Below are positions 25,501 through 37,100 of a stretch of 64,000 nt of DNA, in pieces. The translations under genes and the position numbers were made by a program. The notes below the pieces were generated by a model. It saw nothing but the letters and a program-made list of their open reading frames with translations. It did not search any database and was not told the origin of the DNA. This DNA is from Eudorina sp. 2006-703-Eu-15 (Eukaryota; Chlorophyta; Chlorophyceae; Chlamydomonadales; Volvocaceae). The DNA lies in NCBI GenBank assembly GCA_003117195.1, contig BDSI01000099.1:22479-86478 (forward strand), in the 5' to 3' direction. Each line of letters starts with the position of its first letter. Position 1 is the stretch's first letter.

Positions 25501-26412
25501 GGACCTGGATTTGAGCAGGGAAATGGCCAGGCCCCGCTGCAAGTTATTTCGCCGGTGGATTGCGGCGGGGCCGTGACGATCGGGGGCTGGTCGATGGGCC
25601 TGGAGCCGACTGGGACAGCGGAGTCCGAGGCATGGATGCCGGCTGCAGCGCCGACGGAGACTGTGCCACCTGATGGCCTGGTTGCGAGGGGCGAGACGGA
25701 TGAGAAGCAGGATGAGGAGCAGGAGGAGGAGCAGGAGGAGGAGCAGGAGGAGGAGCAGGAGGAGGAGCAGGAGGAGGAGGAGGACCGTGTGGCCAGACTG
25801 GCTGAGGAGGAGGAGGCGGCGGCTCGGACGAGCGGGGCACTTGGTCAGGCGCCTCGCTGCGACTCCGCGCAACTGTACGGGCGAAGCGAAGCGACGAAGG
25901 ACGACCCGGGTAACGAGGACGAGGAGGAGGAGGAGGTGGATTGGGAGCAGCTGCGCCGTGACCTGCTCTCGGGGCGCAGGGCCCAGGCGGCGGCGGCTGA
26001 GCAGCTGCACCGGCACCAGCAGCAGCACCAGCAGCAGCGCCAGCACCAGCACCAGCAGCAGCAATCGCACCGCCATGACCACCACCCGCAACCGCATCGG
26101 GGCGGGGAGGACCGGACGGTCGGCACCGAGGGTCACTGCCGCCCATGTGGCGCGGTGGAGTCGGCAACTGCGTCTCCAGGAGATGAGGCATCTGGACCGA
26201 CCTGTCCGGGTGGGGATGGAGCGTCTCGCCGCGCCGCACTCGCCGCTCGCTCCGCCGCAGCCGCGTGCTGCCACGCGGAGCTGGGCGCTGGGTTTTGGCG
26301 GCGGGCCGCCAGCGCGGTCCGCGCGGCCCTGGGGCTGGTTGCACCTTCGGGGGCAGTCCTGATGGCGGTGGTAGCGCTGCTACTGGGATTGTTGGTGGCG
26401 GCGGGCCGATAG
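13530..26412 (+). CDS. SBP-domain transcription factor, SPL1/SPL12-like, with ankyrin-like repeats and C-terminal membrane anchor
   Basis: Eighteen exons: 13530-13620, 13691-13791, 13866-13912, 14131-14167, 14283-14332, 14431-14466, 14585-14744, 15100-16206, 17560-18642, 19206-19949, 20259-20373, 20857-21077, 21673-21851, 22548-22888, 23194-23354, 23847-24075, 24243-24400 and 24721-26412, about 2,180 residues. The N-terminus has the DWSPRDVQWDG motif. Exons 2-7 encode the DNA-binding SBP domain with all eight zinc ligands (CRVPGC, YRICREH, RFCQQCSRFH, RTC), but the usual basic HN-RRRK tail is replaced by LERLRIKRN. Gln-rich exons 8-9 follow. Exon 10 carries the SPL1-type block ERICFKLHNLHP...VRPGC. 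Exons 16-17 hold ankyrin-like LLHRTVRSGNARAVRLL and ITPLHLAA. An acidic EEEQ repeat and a final hydrophobic helix (AVLMAVVALLLGLLV) end the protein. CRR1 is a relative, but its Cys-rich tail was not seen. The exon 15 donor is the least certain. Confidence 0.85.
13866..14466 (+). other. Two GC-AG introns inside the SBP domain
   Basis: Introns 13913-14130 (donor CAG|GCATGT) and 14333-14430 (donor AAG|GCAAGG) both start with GC instead of GT and end in normal acceptors. Splicing at these sites is the only way I found to keep the SBP frame: YFR|KYRIC at the first and QQCSR|FHHV at the second. No GT lies at a frame-compatible position nearby. Confidence 0.7.
14950..14983. repeat. GGATT microsatellite in SBP intron 7
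   Basis: Imperfect tandem GGATT units about 120 bases upstream of the exon 8 acceptor of the SBP gene. Confidence 0.85.
16843..16854 (+). promoter_or_regulatory. Three adjacent GTAC cores in SBP intron 8
   Basis: A perfect GTACGTACGTAC run within the longest intron (16207-17559) of the SBP gene. It could be an internal SBP-binding site, but it is also a simple dinucleotide-like run, so function is speculative. Confidence 0.25.
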
Positions 26413-28573
26413 GTGATGGCGGCGGGGGGGTGGGGTCGGCAGCGGGGTCGACGCACCTGAGCTTTTGCCCTGCGGAAGAGCACGGGGAAGAGCGCGATGC
26501 CAGAGTCTGCAGATGTCTGGTTTGAGCGACGCGGACTCTCGTTGGATTAGCTTCTGTGCCTGGTCTGGTGGTCCGGAGAGAGTCTGCGGATGCAGGGCGG
26601 CGAGTGACCTGGGCGGTTGGTAGGGGGCAGCTGCATGCAGGGCAGCTGGTTGTGTGGGGCAACTGGATGCAGGGCAACCGAATGTACGGCAAGTGGTTGC
26701 ACGGTGCGCGGCCCGCGTTTATTCACGCATCGGGCTCTGGAGGGCGCTGGGTCTGCATCGCGCGCGTTGGGGTGGAACCCCGTTCCACCCCATTCGCGAT
26801 ATTATTTAGTGCTCGATTTGGATTTGGGTCCTGTTTGAGGTCCATCACGTGAAATGTCATCAATGTGTGTTTGAAACGTTGCATGTCACTGCGGCTAAGG
26901 GAGAGCGTGATGAGAAGCGCGTCTTTCGGTTGTCGTGCGACGTTTTACGAATGTGCCATGGATGTAGCCCGGGGGGACCACGACAGTCGCCTGCTGCCTT
27001 GCTGCACGCGAGGTTTCCAGCAATTGAGGTGGATCAATCTGTTTTATGATAATTGGCCGAATCCAATCAGGGTTCAGACCAGCCTTCCAAATATTGGCTC
27101 CTCCTTTTGTTTTTTGTTGGTTTTATGGGGCACGAGCGTGGTGATTATCTTCAACGGTTGGTCGGGCTGAGGCGACCAGCTGAGATGTGGGAGACTGAGA
27201 TGCGGATGTCTGGTGGCGGCGACGGCGACGGCGGCGGCGGCCTCATGCTGTGAAAGGGCATGGGTGGGACGTCAAGTTGAGTGTTTATTTGGGCGGCTGC
27301 TGCAGAGCCTGAGGATCGCCGTGTCCGAGCAAGGCGGCGGCTCTTGCAAGGCATGGCCCCAGCGCACCCGAATTCGGTGCGGGCCTGCGTGCGAAATTAC
27401 ACTGGAGCGGCCCTGCGGATGAGCCCCCGGTGCAGGAGCCGCCTTTCATGGCTCCGTGAGACGAAGCGAGGACCGGAGATCCTGGATCGAGGACAGTGGC
27501 TTGCTGAGAAATAAGGCTGTGGCTGTGGTAAACCAGAGCCCCTCATCGAATTCCCTCACTGCGCCTCGGTGGGCACCAACGGGGACGGTGCGATGGCCTG
27601 TGGGTGAGGAGGCGCGTGCGCCGGCGTTCAGTTCTGGGCCAGTCTTAAGCGCGCCTGCTCAGTCTGTGGTGTTGTCCTGCGGGGACTTCTGGCAACCATC
27701 TCCGGGGGGTACCGTATCTTGCGGTTGTGAGCCGCAACGGGGGCCGTGGACCATGCGGGAACGAAAACTTGATGTTTTTTGTCTGCAAGTAAAATTTGCT
27801 CAAGCTACTGGTGTGGCGGTGGGTTGTTGTACTCGGGCGCGCGAATTCGCGCGGCGAGGAAACGCCCGTGCGCGGCTCTCTGCTCGGATGGACCTCGGGC
27901 TGCCGTTTCCCGTCACGCCCCAACTCGAGATAAATGTTTCCGGTGGGAGCGAGGGAGTGCGCTCGTGCGCTTGTGCGGTTGGGTGTCAAAAGCAGACCAG
28001 GTGTGGGTCAAAAGCAGACCAGGTGTGGCTCGGAGTCGAGTTTCCTTACGCGCATGCGTCATCCGCTGTCTGCCGTCTTCACTGCTCGATCGCGGCTGCG
28101 GCACACCGTTACTTAACAACGTAAGTTACAACTAGCTCATGGGTCAGCTGCCATCACCCCCTGTCGATGGCAGACAAGGGTGAGCTCTAACTCGGGGTTT
28201 CGCTGTTTCCTGTATTTGCTGTGGATCCCGTGGCGGCGGAGGTTTCCCTACAGCTGAAAAGATATTCCCCGACGGCTATACCTCCGCCCGATCAACCCCT
28301 CTTCAGGCGAACGAGTTCGGCGTTGCATGGACTTATGAATTCGAAAGGCGGACGGATGGCTTCCATTCCGGAGATATCATCCCCGCGCACGGCTCAAGGA
28401 TCATCTGTTTGGTTCGCGTGGTGACCTCGTGGTGCAGCTCTGATCGCACCGCGTCGGGAGGTGCTTTGCTGTATCCCACCACATGCATGGGTGGGGTCGC
28501 ATTTCTGTGTGCCCACGCCAGACCAGACGCTGGCGGGACCACGTGTCTAGCTGCCCACAGAATAAAGCATACA

Positions 28574-29593
28574 TCACTGTAGCAGAGCCTCGGTGTTGAG
28601 GCCACGTCGTCGATGTCTGTCACAGTGTTGGGCCCATGGTCGGGAAGCTGAGCCGTGTTGCGACGAGCAGGGGGGTTCGGCCTGTGGCGCCGAGCTGGTT
28701 GTGCCCCCCCCCTTGCACATGTGCGAAAGGGTGTCCGGCGTTGTAGGCCTCGTCTGAGTATCAGGAGACTGGATCGATTCCCCGGGCGATAATCGTCCGG
28801 TGGCTTGATGTGTGTGGGCTTGGACGCCGCGCCTTGCGGTCACGTTGGTGTCAACGCGTGTAGGAACAACGCCTTGGTTGGTGAGAGCGTACGGCACGAG
28901 GCTGTGATACAGGTATGTGTACGGCACCTGGTGTCCCTCCTGGTCCGTGGGAGGGTGGATCCCGCCTGTCAGGTCTTGGATAGTGGGTAAGCTTATGGCT
29001 GTCTTTTCGCATTGTACGTGGGTCAAGCAACATGCCGCCGCGTTCGAGAGCTGAGGTGAATCCATAGCGGTCGGCGACTTCGTATGGACCTGGATCTTGC
29101 ACGACTGGTGCTGCTGGGTGTCAGATCTATCGAGTTGGAGTTTTATAGAGGGGATGGGTGTGCATGTGGGTTGCTGGCTGACATCACACACACATACACC
29201 AACCCACGGGAGCGTTTTGAGGTCCCGGAGCGCTTCATCCTGCAGCGCTCCTAAGAGGTTCATCACGCTCTCTCCACCCCCCGACTCGGCCTCAAATTCA
29301 TGGCACCAAACCGCCAATGCATGGGGCTCCCTCCCCTCGTGTCAGTGCTCAATGAAGATGAGGCTGTTGTCCGGGGGCAACCCCGGTGCATCCACCATAT
29401 GCGCTGTTGCCCTGCTGGCTCCACCAACCCCCCGCAGTGGTTTCGGGTGACTGTATTGGTCCCGGACCAGAACCCCCAGGTGCAGAGCCCCTGTGCTTCC
29501 GACCGACGGACGGACGGACGGACGCGGACGGCCCTGAAACGCAGAAGCCGTCGCGGCCATCCGGCTATCCGCCGAAGTCAAAAGTGTGCCCAA
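28574..29593 (-). pseudogene. Doubtful coding fragment with an internal stop
   Basis: On the minus strand the frame reads ...VDAPGLPPDNSLIFIEH, a TGA stop (about 29341), then HEGREPHALAVWCHEFEAES...MNLLGALQDEALRDLKTLP. The residues on both sides of the stop have a normal, non-repetitive composition, unlike the shadow frames around them. A possible donor (CCG|TGGGTT region, near 29205) ends the good part. The rest of the frame is low-grade. I do not recognise it. It could be a decayed transposable-element gene or two exons of an unknown gene. Confidence 0.2.
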
Positions 29594-31090
29594 TGAGTCA
29601 CATGGTAATAAAAAATGGTGATTTGGACAGATTCATCCGCATGTCTTGGGTCTGGGACAGGTCGTGCGCGCCGCCGCGAGCAGGTTACCTAGGCGTGACC
29701 CGCCCGCTCGACGTCATAAAAAACATTCCGAAGGATGCTGCTGCAACACCCCCACCATCGTTGTAAACAAATGAAGAAGAACGGTCTTCATTCGCGACGT
29801 GTGTGCCTGCCTCACTGGGAAGCCGTCCGCGGCTGCCCCCGAAGTCTCTGGCGGCTGGCCGCGTGGCCGGTGGCCGCCCCGCGCGAGGGGCTGCCGTGCC
29901 CCTAAACCCAAACCACAATTCCACAATATGGAGAACGATGGCGCTGGATTTGCCACTTGCTTGATGCTCACCGTTTTGACTTTGCCTCACTTCCCACCGT
30001 TCGGGCCAGGGCACGGCAGGAACCCACACACCGCCGGTCGCAGCTCACAGGGGTGCCTCGACGGCGGCGCCGGCCGCCAACTCAGGTACCCGCCGCATCG
30101 CGGCCCCACCCGAATTCAAAACGCCCCGCCTCCCTTCCCTTCGAAATCGAACACACCACGTGTCCCGGCCCCTCTCCCTGTGCTCGGAAGCACCACACCG
30201 GCGGGCAAGGTCCACACCGTGGCGTGCGGTGGTGCATAGATACGAGCTGTGGTCACGTGTCCAGTATTCCGTCATCACGAACGCGCATTCCGCATCCGCA
30301 CATGAAAGGTTGGCAGGCGACATCTCCGGTCCGTCTCCGCCGTCGCGCAGACTTCACCCCTGCATGTGCCCCTTCCCATCCACCCGCCCACCCACCCGCT
30401 CGCGCTCCTGTCCCCGCTCGCCTCTCTCCGTCACCCACGGGCCATCGCGTGGTGCCTGCGGCGCGGGTACCGACGCCGACGCCGCGAGACCATCCAAGGC
30501 CAAGACACCCCACGCACCACTTCCGCCCCAGAAGCCGCTCCCTACCAGAAGCCGCTCCCGCCAGAAACCGCCCCCTGCCAGGCTCACCCGCGCGTCCGCA
30601 CTCGTCGAACCCGCACGCGTAGTCCTGGTAGGGCCGCGCACGCTCGGCCTTGCACACGAGGGCCGCCCGGACCCCTACCCGACCCGTCACCCGACCTGTA
30701 CGAGGCCTGGACCCATACCCGACCTGGACGACCTCGGCCGGGACCGCCCCCGGACACATTCTGGCACCGCTCACGAAATGCATGCCGCTGGTGGCGAGCG
30801 CCCCCAAAGGAGCAGAGCAGCGCCGCCCTCCCAGCACGCCATTTCGAGCCGGTGGTCATCGCAAGCCCGGCATGGTTGTTGGCGGCGCCGCCGCCTCGCC
30901 TGCAAGGCTACATCGCACCCAGCCTGGGTGCGCTGCGCTCTCTCAGAACCTCTCAGCACTCAGCGGAGGGCCGCGCGCCCTCACAGCTGTCGGCTTGCCG
31001 CCCTCGCTGCAACTCCAAAACGTCCAACCTTGCACAAATATACATGCAACTGGTTTGGATTAGGCGGTTTTCCCTCGGTCAGCACGCAGC

Positions 31091-31132
31091 AACACACACA
31101 CACACACACACACGGCTCAGCTTTTCTCTTTG

Positions 31133-31193
<61 letters not shown>
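31091..31193. repeat. CA microsatellites flanking an AGCTGAG-containing motif
   Basis: CA runs at 31091-31113 and 31136-31193 flank the sequence CGGCTCAGCTTTTCTC. The reverse complement of that motif (GAGAAAAGCTGAGCCGCG) also borders GT-rich runs at 42841-42857 and 43675-43691, so this is a recurring composite rather than an isolated microsatellite. Confidence 0.75.
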
Positions 31194-31195
<2 letters not shown>

Positions 31196-31601
31196 GGAAC
31201 TCTTCTCTAAACACGCACACACACAAGGGCTGGGTTAGCAGCCCTTGGCCACTGCCAGGCCCGGTCAGATATGTAACACACACAAGGGCATATCCCGCGG
31301 CTCATTTCCTTTTACACACACACGCACATATCCCGCATGCGGCTTTATTTCCTGCGCAACGCCGACGTTTCCTCGCCTGTCTACGCTCAACGAACACGCA
31401 CCTGGGCACCCCAGAGGCGACGCCCCGGGTCCTCCCCCGCCCCCTACACGAGTGACGGGTCACCGCACACAGCGTCACAAGACATGTCAACCCTACCTCA
31501 CAGCTCATCTCTTTGCATGCAGCCGACCAGCCCAGCACACGCAACACGGCGCGGCATGGCGCGCTGGGCGGTCCGGTGCGCACAGCCTCTCAGCCGGGCA
31601 C

Positions 31602-31606
31602 TTACA
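31602..31606 (-). terminator. Poly(A) signal candidate for the PAQR-like gene
   Basis: TGTAA on the minus strand, 238 bases past the stop codon. This pentamer is the usual poly(A) signal of volvocine algae. Confidence 0.35.
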
Positions 31607-31843
31607 TCGAAAAGTAACTAATGCGTCTTGCGCGACGCGTCCCTCCGGCCGTCGCCACATCCCTCCGGCCGTCGTGACGCGCCTCCAGCTTCCAGCCCAG
31701 GCGACCTCCCACCCCGTCGCGCGCCCACGCACCACCGCGTCCGCGGCGCGCCCCTACCCCCGCCCCCTTTGGCTGTCCATCGCGAACGACCGCCCCTACC
31801 GCCCCTACCGCCCCTACATCTGTATCGTGGCTGCACCGCGCCA

Positions 31844-33853
31844 TCACCCGGTCTTGGCTTTCGCGACGGCCTGGGCCGCTTGGATGATGTACATCACGTG
31901 GAAGACGCAAGCCGTCGTGACGCAGTAGTGGAGCAGGTGGTGGTCCTGCAGGCCCCACGGCCGCGTGTGCCCTCCGTTTCTGTCGAGCGCGTATGCGTCC
32001 CATGGCGCCCGGGGAGGGGGGCGACAACAGGGCCCAGAAGGACGCGGAGGTGGCGGAAGAGGAGGGGGGGACCTCAGGCCCGAGTGGAGGGGAGAAAAAG
32101 AGGAAATGGCCGCAGCTGCGAGGGGGATGTCTGTGTCACGCGATGCAGAGGCTGGTGCCAAGCGTTGCAGATGGCCAGCCATGCAGAGGCCGACATGAGG
32201 AGGGTGAGGGGGGATGACGGCATGTGCTCTTACAGCAACACCCGCAATCGCCCGCTTACCAACTCCAACCTCCCACCCGCCCGCCAGCCCGCCCAGGGTC
32301 CCAGCCCGCCCACGGACCCAGGCTCGCAGGAAAACAAGGTTGCAGGGGGACAGAGGTTGCAGGGGAACAAGGTTGCAGGGGGACAAGGTTACAGGGGGAC
32401 AGGGTTGCAGGGGGACAGGATTGCAGGCACCCTCAGTTGCGGCGACCCACCTTACAAAGAAGAACCCGCCGGTGACCTGCAGCACCACCTGCAGGACGAT
32501 GTTCCAGTTGACGATGTAGAAGTAGTAGAAGAACAGCACGGCCCCCGACACGATGAACGCCAGGGTGCGGTAGGTGGGGCGCAGGAAGGCGGCGCCGGTG
32601 GCGGCCAGCCCCATGGCAACCATCATGTGGTATGGGCCCTCCGGCCGAAGCGCCTGGCGGGGAGCAGGACGCCCCAGGATGAAGTGGAACGGGGGCAGGG
32701 ACGGGGCTTCGCAAGCCGCGCGAAAGGACCAGGGAGTCGTTTTAGGTTAAGGACCCCCGCAACCGCCGCTGCCGTTTCTGGGTCTGGCTTTCCTCGAATA
32801 AACCCTTCCAGCCGCGCTCGCTCTTCCCTGAAAGCCCGCGCCACGGGCCTGAGCGGACCGCCCGCCGCGGGCGGGCACTGAGGGGATCCCCTTTTGGGTA
32901 GAGTGCCCGACGCTCTCACCATGACGGCTGTGAGAGGCGTCCCGATGATGAGGAAGGGGATACACAGGTGGTCGATCTTCTCCTGCGCACCGGACAACCC
33001 AGTCAAAGTGGCAGCGGCGGCAGCAGCGGCAGGAGGAACATTCTAAGCTGTGAAGGTGAAGGCAGGGGACGGGAATCGCAGCAACAGAGGAACTGAGGTG
33101 AAGCAATGCCCACTGCACTGCCTGGGTAGCGGCGGCAGATACGGTGAGCGCGACAGCTGTGCAGTAGGGTTTGCTGTGAGGTTCGGCCGGCAACCACGCC
33201 ATGGGAAGTGGGCGGCCGGCCCACGCCGCAGCGACTGCCCACCCACGCCCACCGCTCCGAACTGGGTTCCTGTTTCACCCTGCAGATGCGTTGCTTCCAT
33301 GCATGTCACTCGACTCTCGACGCTCTGACCGGCACCAGATACGATAAGACACTCCCCAACGACAGCTTCTGGCCCTCTGGCTGTCGCAAAACACGGCAGG
33401 CGGTTGGGTTTACACAATGCCACCTTCAAGGCATCTCACCAGGAAATGGTCATCCGGCCAAACGTGCGTCAGCGCCGAAGACCCGTGCGTCATTGCCGCG
33501 CAGAAGCAGAAGGTTGATAGTGCCAAGCCTCCTGGCACGACGCCGGCCTTCGCCAGGGCGCTGCAGTCATGTATATTAACATACGCGTAAGGCTACGCTT
33601 CGAGCAACTCCTGCTGCTCTGTCGGTCGTGCCATAACCTCTCACCCCAGTATTACGAAGGCTAAAGTTGGAAGTCCATGCGACCATACATTGATGCGCTC
33701 GTAGGGGTCATAGAACACACAGATGTACCATGGGGTATGGTGCCACGCGCCCGCAGGGGCACCAGTGGGCCGGAATTTCATATTTGGTTCTTGGGCCTGC
33801 TCAATTGAAACACCGGCCCCAAGTAGCGGGTTCGCTACGTCCTCCACGGTCAT
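31844..33853 (-). CDS. PAQR / hemolysin III-like multispanning membrane protein
   Basis: Five exons: 33853-33645, 33560-33440, 32982-32920, 32653-32456 and 31945-31844, total 693 bases, 230 residues. Family signs in order: [18 protein letters not shown] (the E-x-N-[IV]-W-S-H motif before the first membrane helix), [17 protein letters not shown] (first metal-binding His region), [13 protein letters not shown] (the conserved Asp before the third helix), several further hydrophobic helices, and DHHLLHYC near the end, an H-x3-H metal site. PAQR proteins (adiponectin/progestin receptor relatives, hemolysin III) are seven-helix proteins with a zinc-binding ceramidase-like core. The ligand or substrate here is unknown. 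The start is the ATG at 33853, giving MTVEDVANP. Its length is short for an animal PAQR but normal for hemolysin III. It is divergent from NUP107. Confidence 0.75.
32332..32428. repeat. 16-bp-type tandem repeat in a PAQR-like gene intron
   Basis: About six imperfect copies of GGTTGCAGGGGGACAA (plus strand) within the last intron (31946-32455) of the minus-strand gene. Confidence 0.75.
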
Positions 33854-34141
33854 GGTAGCACACAAGTCAACTAATTAGCCTTGGTTCCAATTATGGAGGA
33901 CTCGCACCTTTCATTATTCCGCATCCGGTACGAGCTTTTGCCGGACAGTCACTCTCACATTGTTCAGTTTGGCAGAAACCTGATCGCACAGCTTGCAGCT
34001 GCTTAAGCTTACGGTCCTGCCATGTTAGGAAGCGTGATTGCTGTCCATTTCCATAGGACACTCTTTGGCGGGCAAACTTTAAACGACGGCAACAAGTCTG
34101 GTTGATCTGCATTGTCAATCCACTAAACCAAAAGAGTTACA
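33854..34141. promoter_or_regulatory. Shared divergent promoter region
   Basis: Only 288 bases separate the start codons of the PAQR-like gene (minus) and NUP107 (plus), so both promoters and both 5' untranslated regions must fit here. It is poorer in GC than the flanking exons. No TATA box was seen. Confidence 0.5.
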
Positions 34142-37100
34142 ATGGATATTGATGTTCCCGGAGCTGCGGCCGCTCAGCAACGAGCAACCCTTGAGGAGGA
34201 CTTAGCGTCGGTCTTTCAAACTCTGCTTGAGGACACCGCCAGCGCACAAGATGCCGTCAACGGGACATATAACGTTTGTCTCGGGAGGGTTGATGCCTTC
34301 AGGTACATTGTGCGGCCGCGCGTTGGGGAGGTACGCAGTGCCCGCAGGCCGCCGCCACGCACGGAAGCACCGTATCCAGCCTGCCATTCGTGTCCCCCCC
34401 AAGGGCACCCCCCGTCCCTTTCTGTCGTCCCTTGGGACTTGCAAGGTTGCATTAAGTCGCGTTCCGAGGGGGTTGTTCCGCCAAGCTTTCGGTTTCTGCC
34501 CGGGTTGGTATGGCCGGTCCGAGACCCGCGCCTCTGGCGTGCATGCCTTGCGCCCTTCAGCATTTCAATACAGCCCCCCCTGCTTTCCTTCAAGGGCGTG
34601 ACGATCCAGCTGGCACCCGTCCCCCACTTCTGGGTGTGCCCGGGTTCGTTTCTGGGTTTGGTTTTTCTTTTCTTTTTATCCTTCCCCCCCACCCCGCCCG
34701 CACTATCTCCGCCAAGTGCCGGGGCCGACCGAACCTCCTCCCCCCCCGGCCCCAAACACTCGACAGCCGCAAGGTCCGCGCCTCTCTCTCGCGCCTTTTT
34801 TTATCAAACACCGTATACAGTACCCCTGGCAGGGCATCACATACACTCACTCACACCCGTCCCTACTCCCTCCTGACAGGGCCGAGGCCGCGGAGCAGCT
34901 GCACCGCCCCGCCCGTCACATGGCCCTTACTGCCCTGGCTGAGGAGATGGAGGCGCAGGCGGCCACGTGGCAGCTGCTCTTCTGTCTCTACTGCGACCTG
35001 ACGGAGCCGGCGGGCGCGGGCGGCTATCGCATCCCGGATGTGGGCGACACCTCCCTGTACCGCCAGCGCCTGGCAGACTGCGTGGGGAACGATTCGGACC
35101 TGGCCAGGTGGGGGAACGATTCGGACCTGGCCAGGTGGGGAACGATTCGGACCTGGCCAGGTGGGGAACGATTCGGACCTGGCCAGGTGGAGGAACGATT
35201 CGGACCTGGACAGGTGGGGGAACGATTCGGACCTGGCCAGGTGGGGAACGATTCGGACCTGGCCAGGTGGGGGACGATTCGGACCTGGCCAGGTGGGGAA
35301 CGATTCGGACCTGGCCAGGTGGGGGAACGATTCGGACCTGGCCAGGTGGGGGAACGATTCGCACCTGGCCAGGTGGGGGAACGATTCGGACCTGGCCAGG
35401 TGGGGAACGATTCGGACCTGGCCCGGTGGGGAACGATTCGGACCTGGCCAGGTGGGGGAACGATTCGGACCTGGCCAGGTGGGGGAACGATTCGGACCTG
35501 GCCAGGTGGGGAACGATTCGGACCTGGCCAGGTGGGGGAACTTAAGTCACCCCACCAGGGGCGCTGGTGCGGCGGCCATGGTGTGGGGAGGAAGGACTGC
35601 GGCGGCGGCAATGTGGGGACGAAAGGCCCCGCCCGGCCAGCCGTGGGGCCCTGCGTTCGCGCGGCCTTTGGATCCGGCAGCTTCCCCGTCGTCGTTGTTG
35701 TTGTTGTGCTGCCGACGCAGTCCCTGGAGTTGCTCGGCGGGGAGATGCTGGGGTTGGGTCCACTGGGATATAGATGGTATCGAAACGGAACGCCCACGAC
35801 CCTCTGCAGGTACCCGTCCCCGCTACCCTAGCCACCCAACGGGTCACCTGGGTGTCTAGGTGCTTCGAGGCTATGGTATGGCTTGCATCCGCCTCCATCC
35901 CTCCATCCCTCTCTCCTTCGCGTCCGTCATCCTCCGACCACGTCTTCCCCACCCGCAACCAGCTCATCACGCCCTTGCCTCCATCTTTCTCCCCCTCCTG
36001 TCCCCGCCTGCCCTCCCCCGCCACCCCCAGGTGTGCCCGAGTGGTGTCCTGGCTGGAGTCGCTGGCGGAGGACGCCCTGAAGCGGCAGGGCATGGTGGCG
36101 TTCGCTCCAGGGGAGGGGGTCTGGCACGAGACCAAGACGGAGATGCGCACTCGCTCGGGTCAGTGATCCGAACCTGGCCGGCTGCGAGGAGGGGGCTGGC
36201 TGCGAAGAGGGCCGGCTGCGAATTGGATCGGCTGCGAAGCGGGCCGGCTGCGAGGAGGGTGGGGTCCGAGAGGCTTAATCCGGGGCTGTAGAGATGTAGG
36301 AAGGCGGATCGGGCGGGCTGTTGCAGGGCCACATTTCGTTATTGCGATGGGGCGCTGTCCCGACGCTATCCGAACCAACCCCCTACCCCTGTTGTCTGTC
36401 AATTTCCTGTCTAACAATTCCTACGCCCCCTTACCCCTGTGTACGTTACACGGACCAATCCGCTCATCCGCCATCGCCACCTCCCCGCCCATGCCGTGCG
36501 GTGCTCTGCGCGGGCCCGCCGCTGCGCTTGTCGTGCAGACGCCATGGTCTCGGAGCTGGACCCCGACGCCCCGGGTCGCAGCGGCCGGCCGCTGCACCCC
36601 AGCAACGCCAGGTCTCAGGAGCGCATCCTGGCGCGGGTGTGGCAGCTGATGCGCGCAGGTGCGGGGCGGCGAGGGGCGCGCGGTCACGCCTGGGGGAGTG
36701 ATGTGTGATGCGAGGCGCACGCTTGCGGGCAGTGTAGGCGTTGCGCCCGACGGGAGGCGCGCACCTTGAAGCGCCTCGTTTTTGGCGCAGGCAGGCAGCG
36801 CAGCCCCTTCCATATACCTACCGCCCAACCTGCCCCCTTTTTTGTCAATAAAGACAGCTTTTTTCAACAAAGACAGCGAAACCACGAAGCAATGATCGCT
36901 CGCCCTGCCCCCGCCCTGCCCCCGCCTGTTCCCCTCGTCGTTCAGGCGACCTGGTGGGGGCGCAAGAGCTGTGCCGGCAGGTGGGGCAGCCCTGGCGGGC
37001 GGCCGCCATCGGCGGCGGCGGCCCGTACGGCCTGCTGCCGGTCGGCATCGCCGCGGCCGAGTACGACGAGAAGGCTGACTGGATGCACCTGCAGGTGCGT

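Larger units (their letters stand above)
26413..31843. other. Spacer of 5.4 kb with no supported gene
   Basis: Lies downstream of the SBP gene and downstream of the PAQR-like gene, so it is a convergent spacer. No TGTAA signal was seen soon after the SBP stop codon. Contents: a 22-bp direct duplication (GTCAAAAGCAGACCAGGTG...) at about 27985-28028, a doubtful minus-strand open frame at 28574-29593, CA microsatellites at 31091-31193, and a short run of CCCCTACCG near 31793-31818. Long open frames such as 30160-31455 (plus) are low-complexity and carry no recognisable domain. Confidence 0.5.

Noticed and set aside
24694..26274. A 526-codon minus-strand frame with long poly-Leu
   Set aside because: Poly-Leu is the antisense of the GAG/CAG repeats in SBP exon 18. 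No membrane protein is implied.
13530..26412. Calling the SBP gene a direct CRR1 orthologue
   Set aside because: The Cys-rich C-terminal region of CRR1 was not seen and a membrane helix is present instead, so only a family-level name is supported.
30160..31455. A 431-codon plus-strand open frame
   Set aside because: Pro/Arg/His-rich, ends in CA-repeat translation (Thr-His runs), has no recognisable domain, and overlaps a GC-rich spacer where long stop-free frames arise by chance.
35082..35540. Asp/Leu/Ala/Arg/Trp nonapeptide repeat protein as a genuine NUP107 domain
   Set aside because: Units of 26 bases break the frame repeatedly, and exon 2 joins exon 3 correctly at the first unit's donor. 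It may still appear in minor isoforms.
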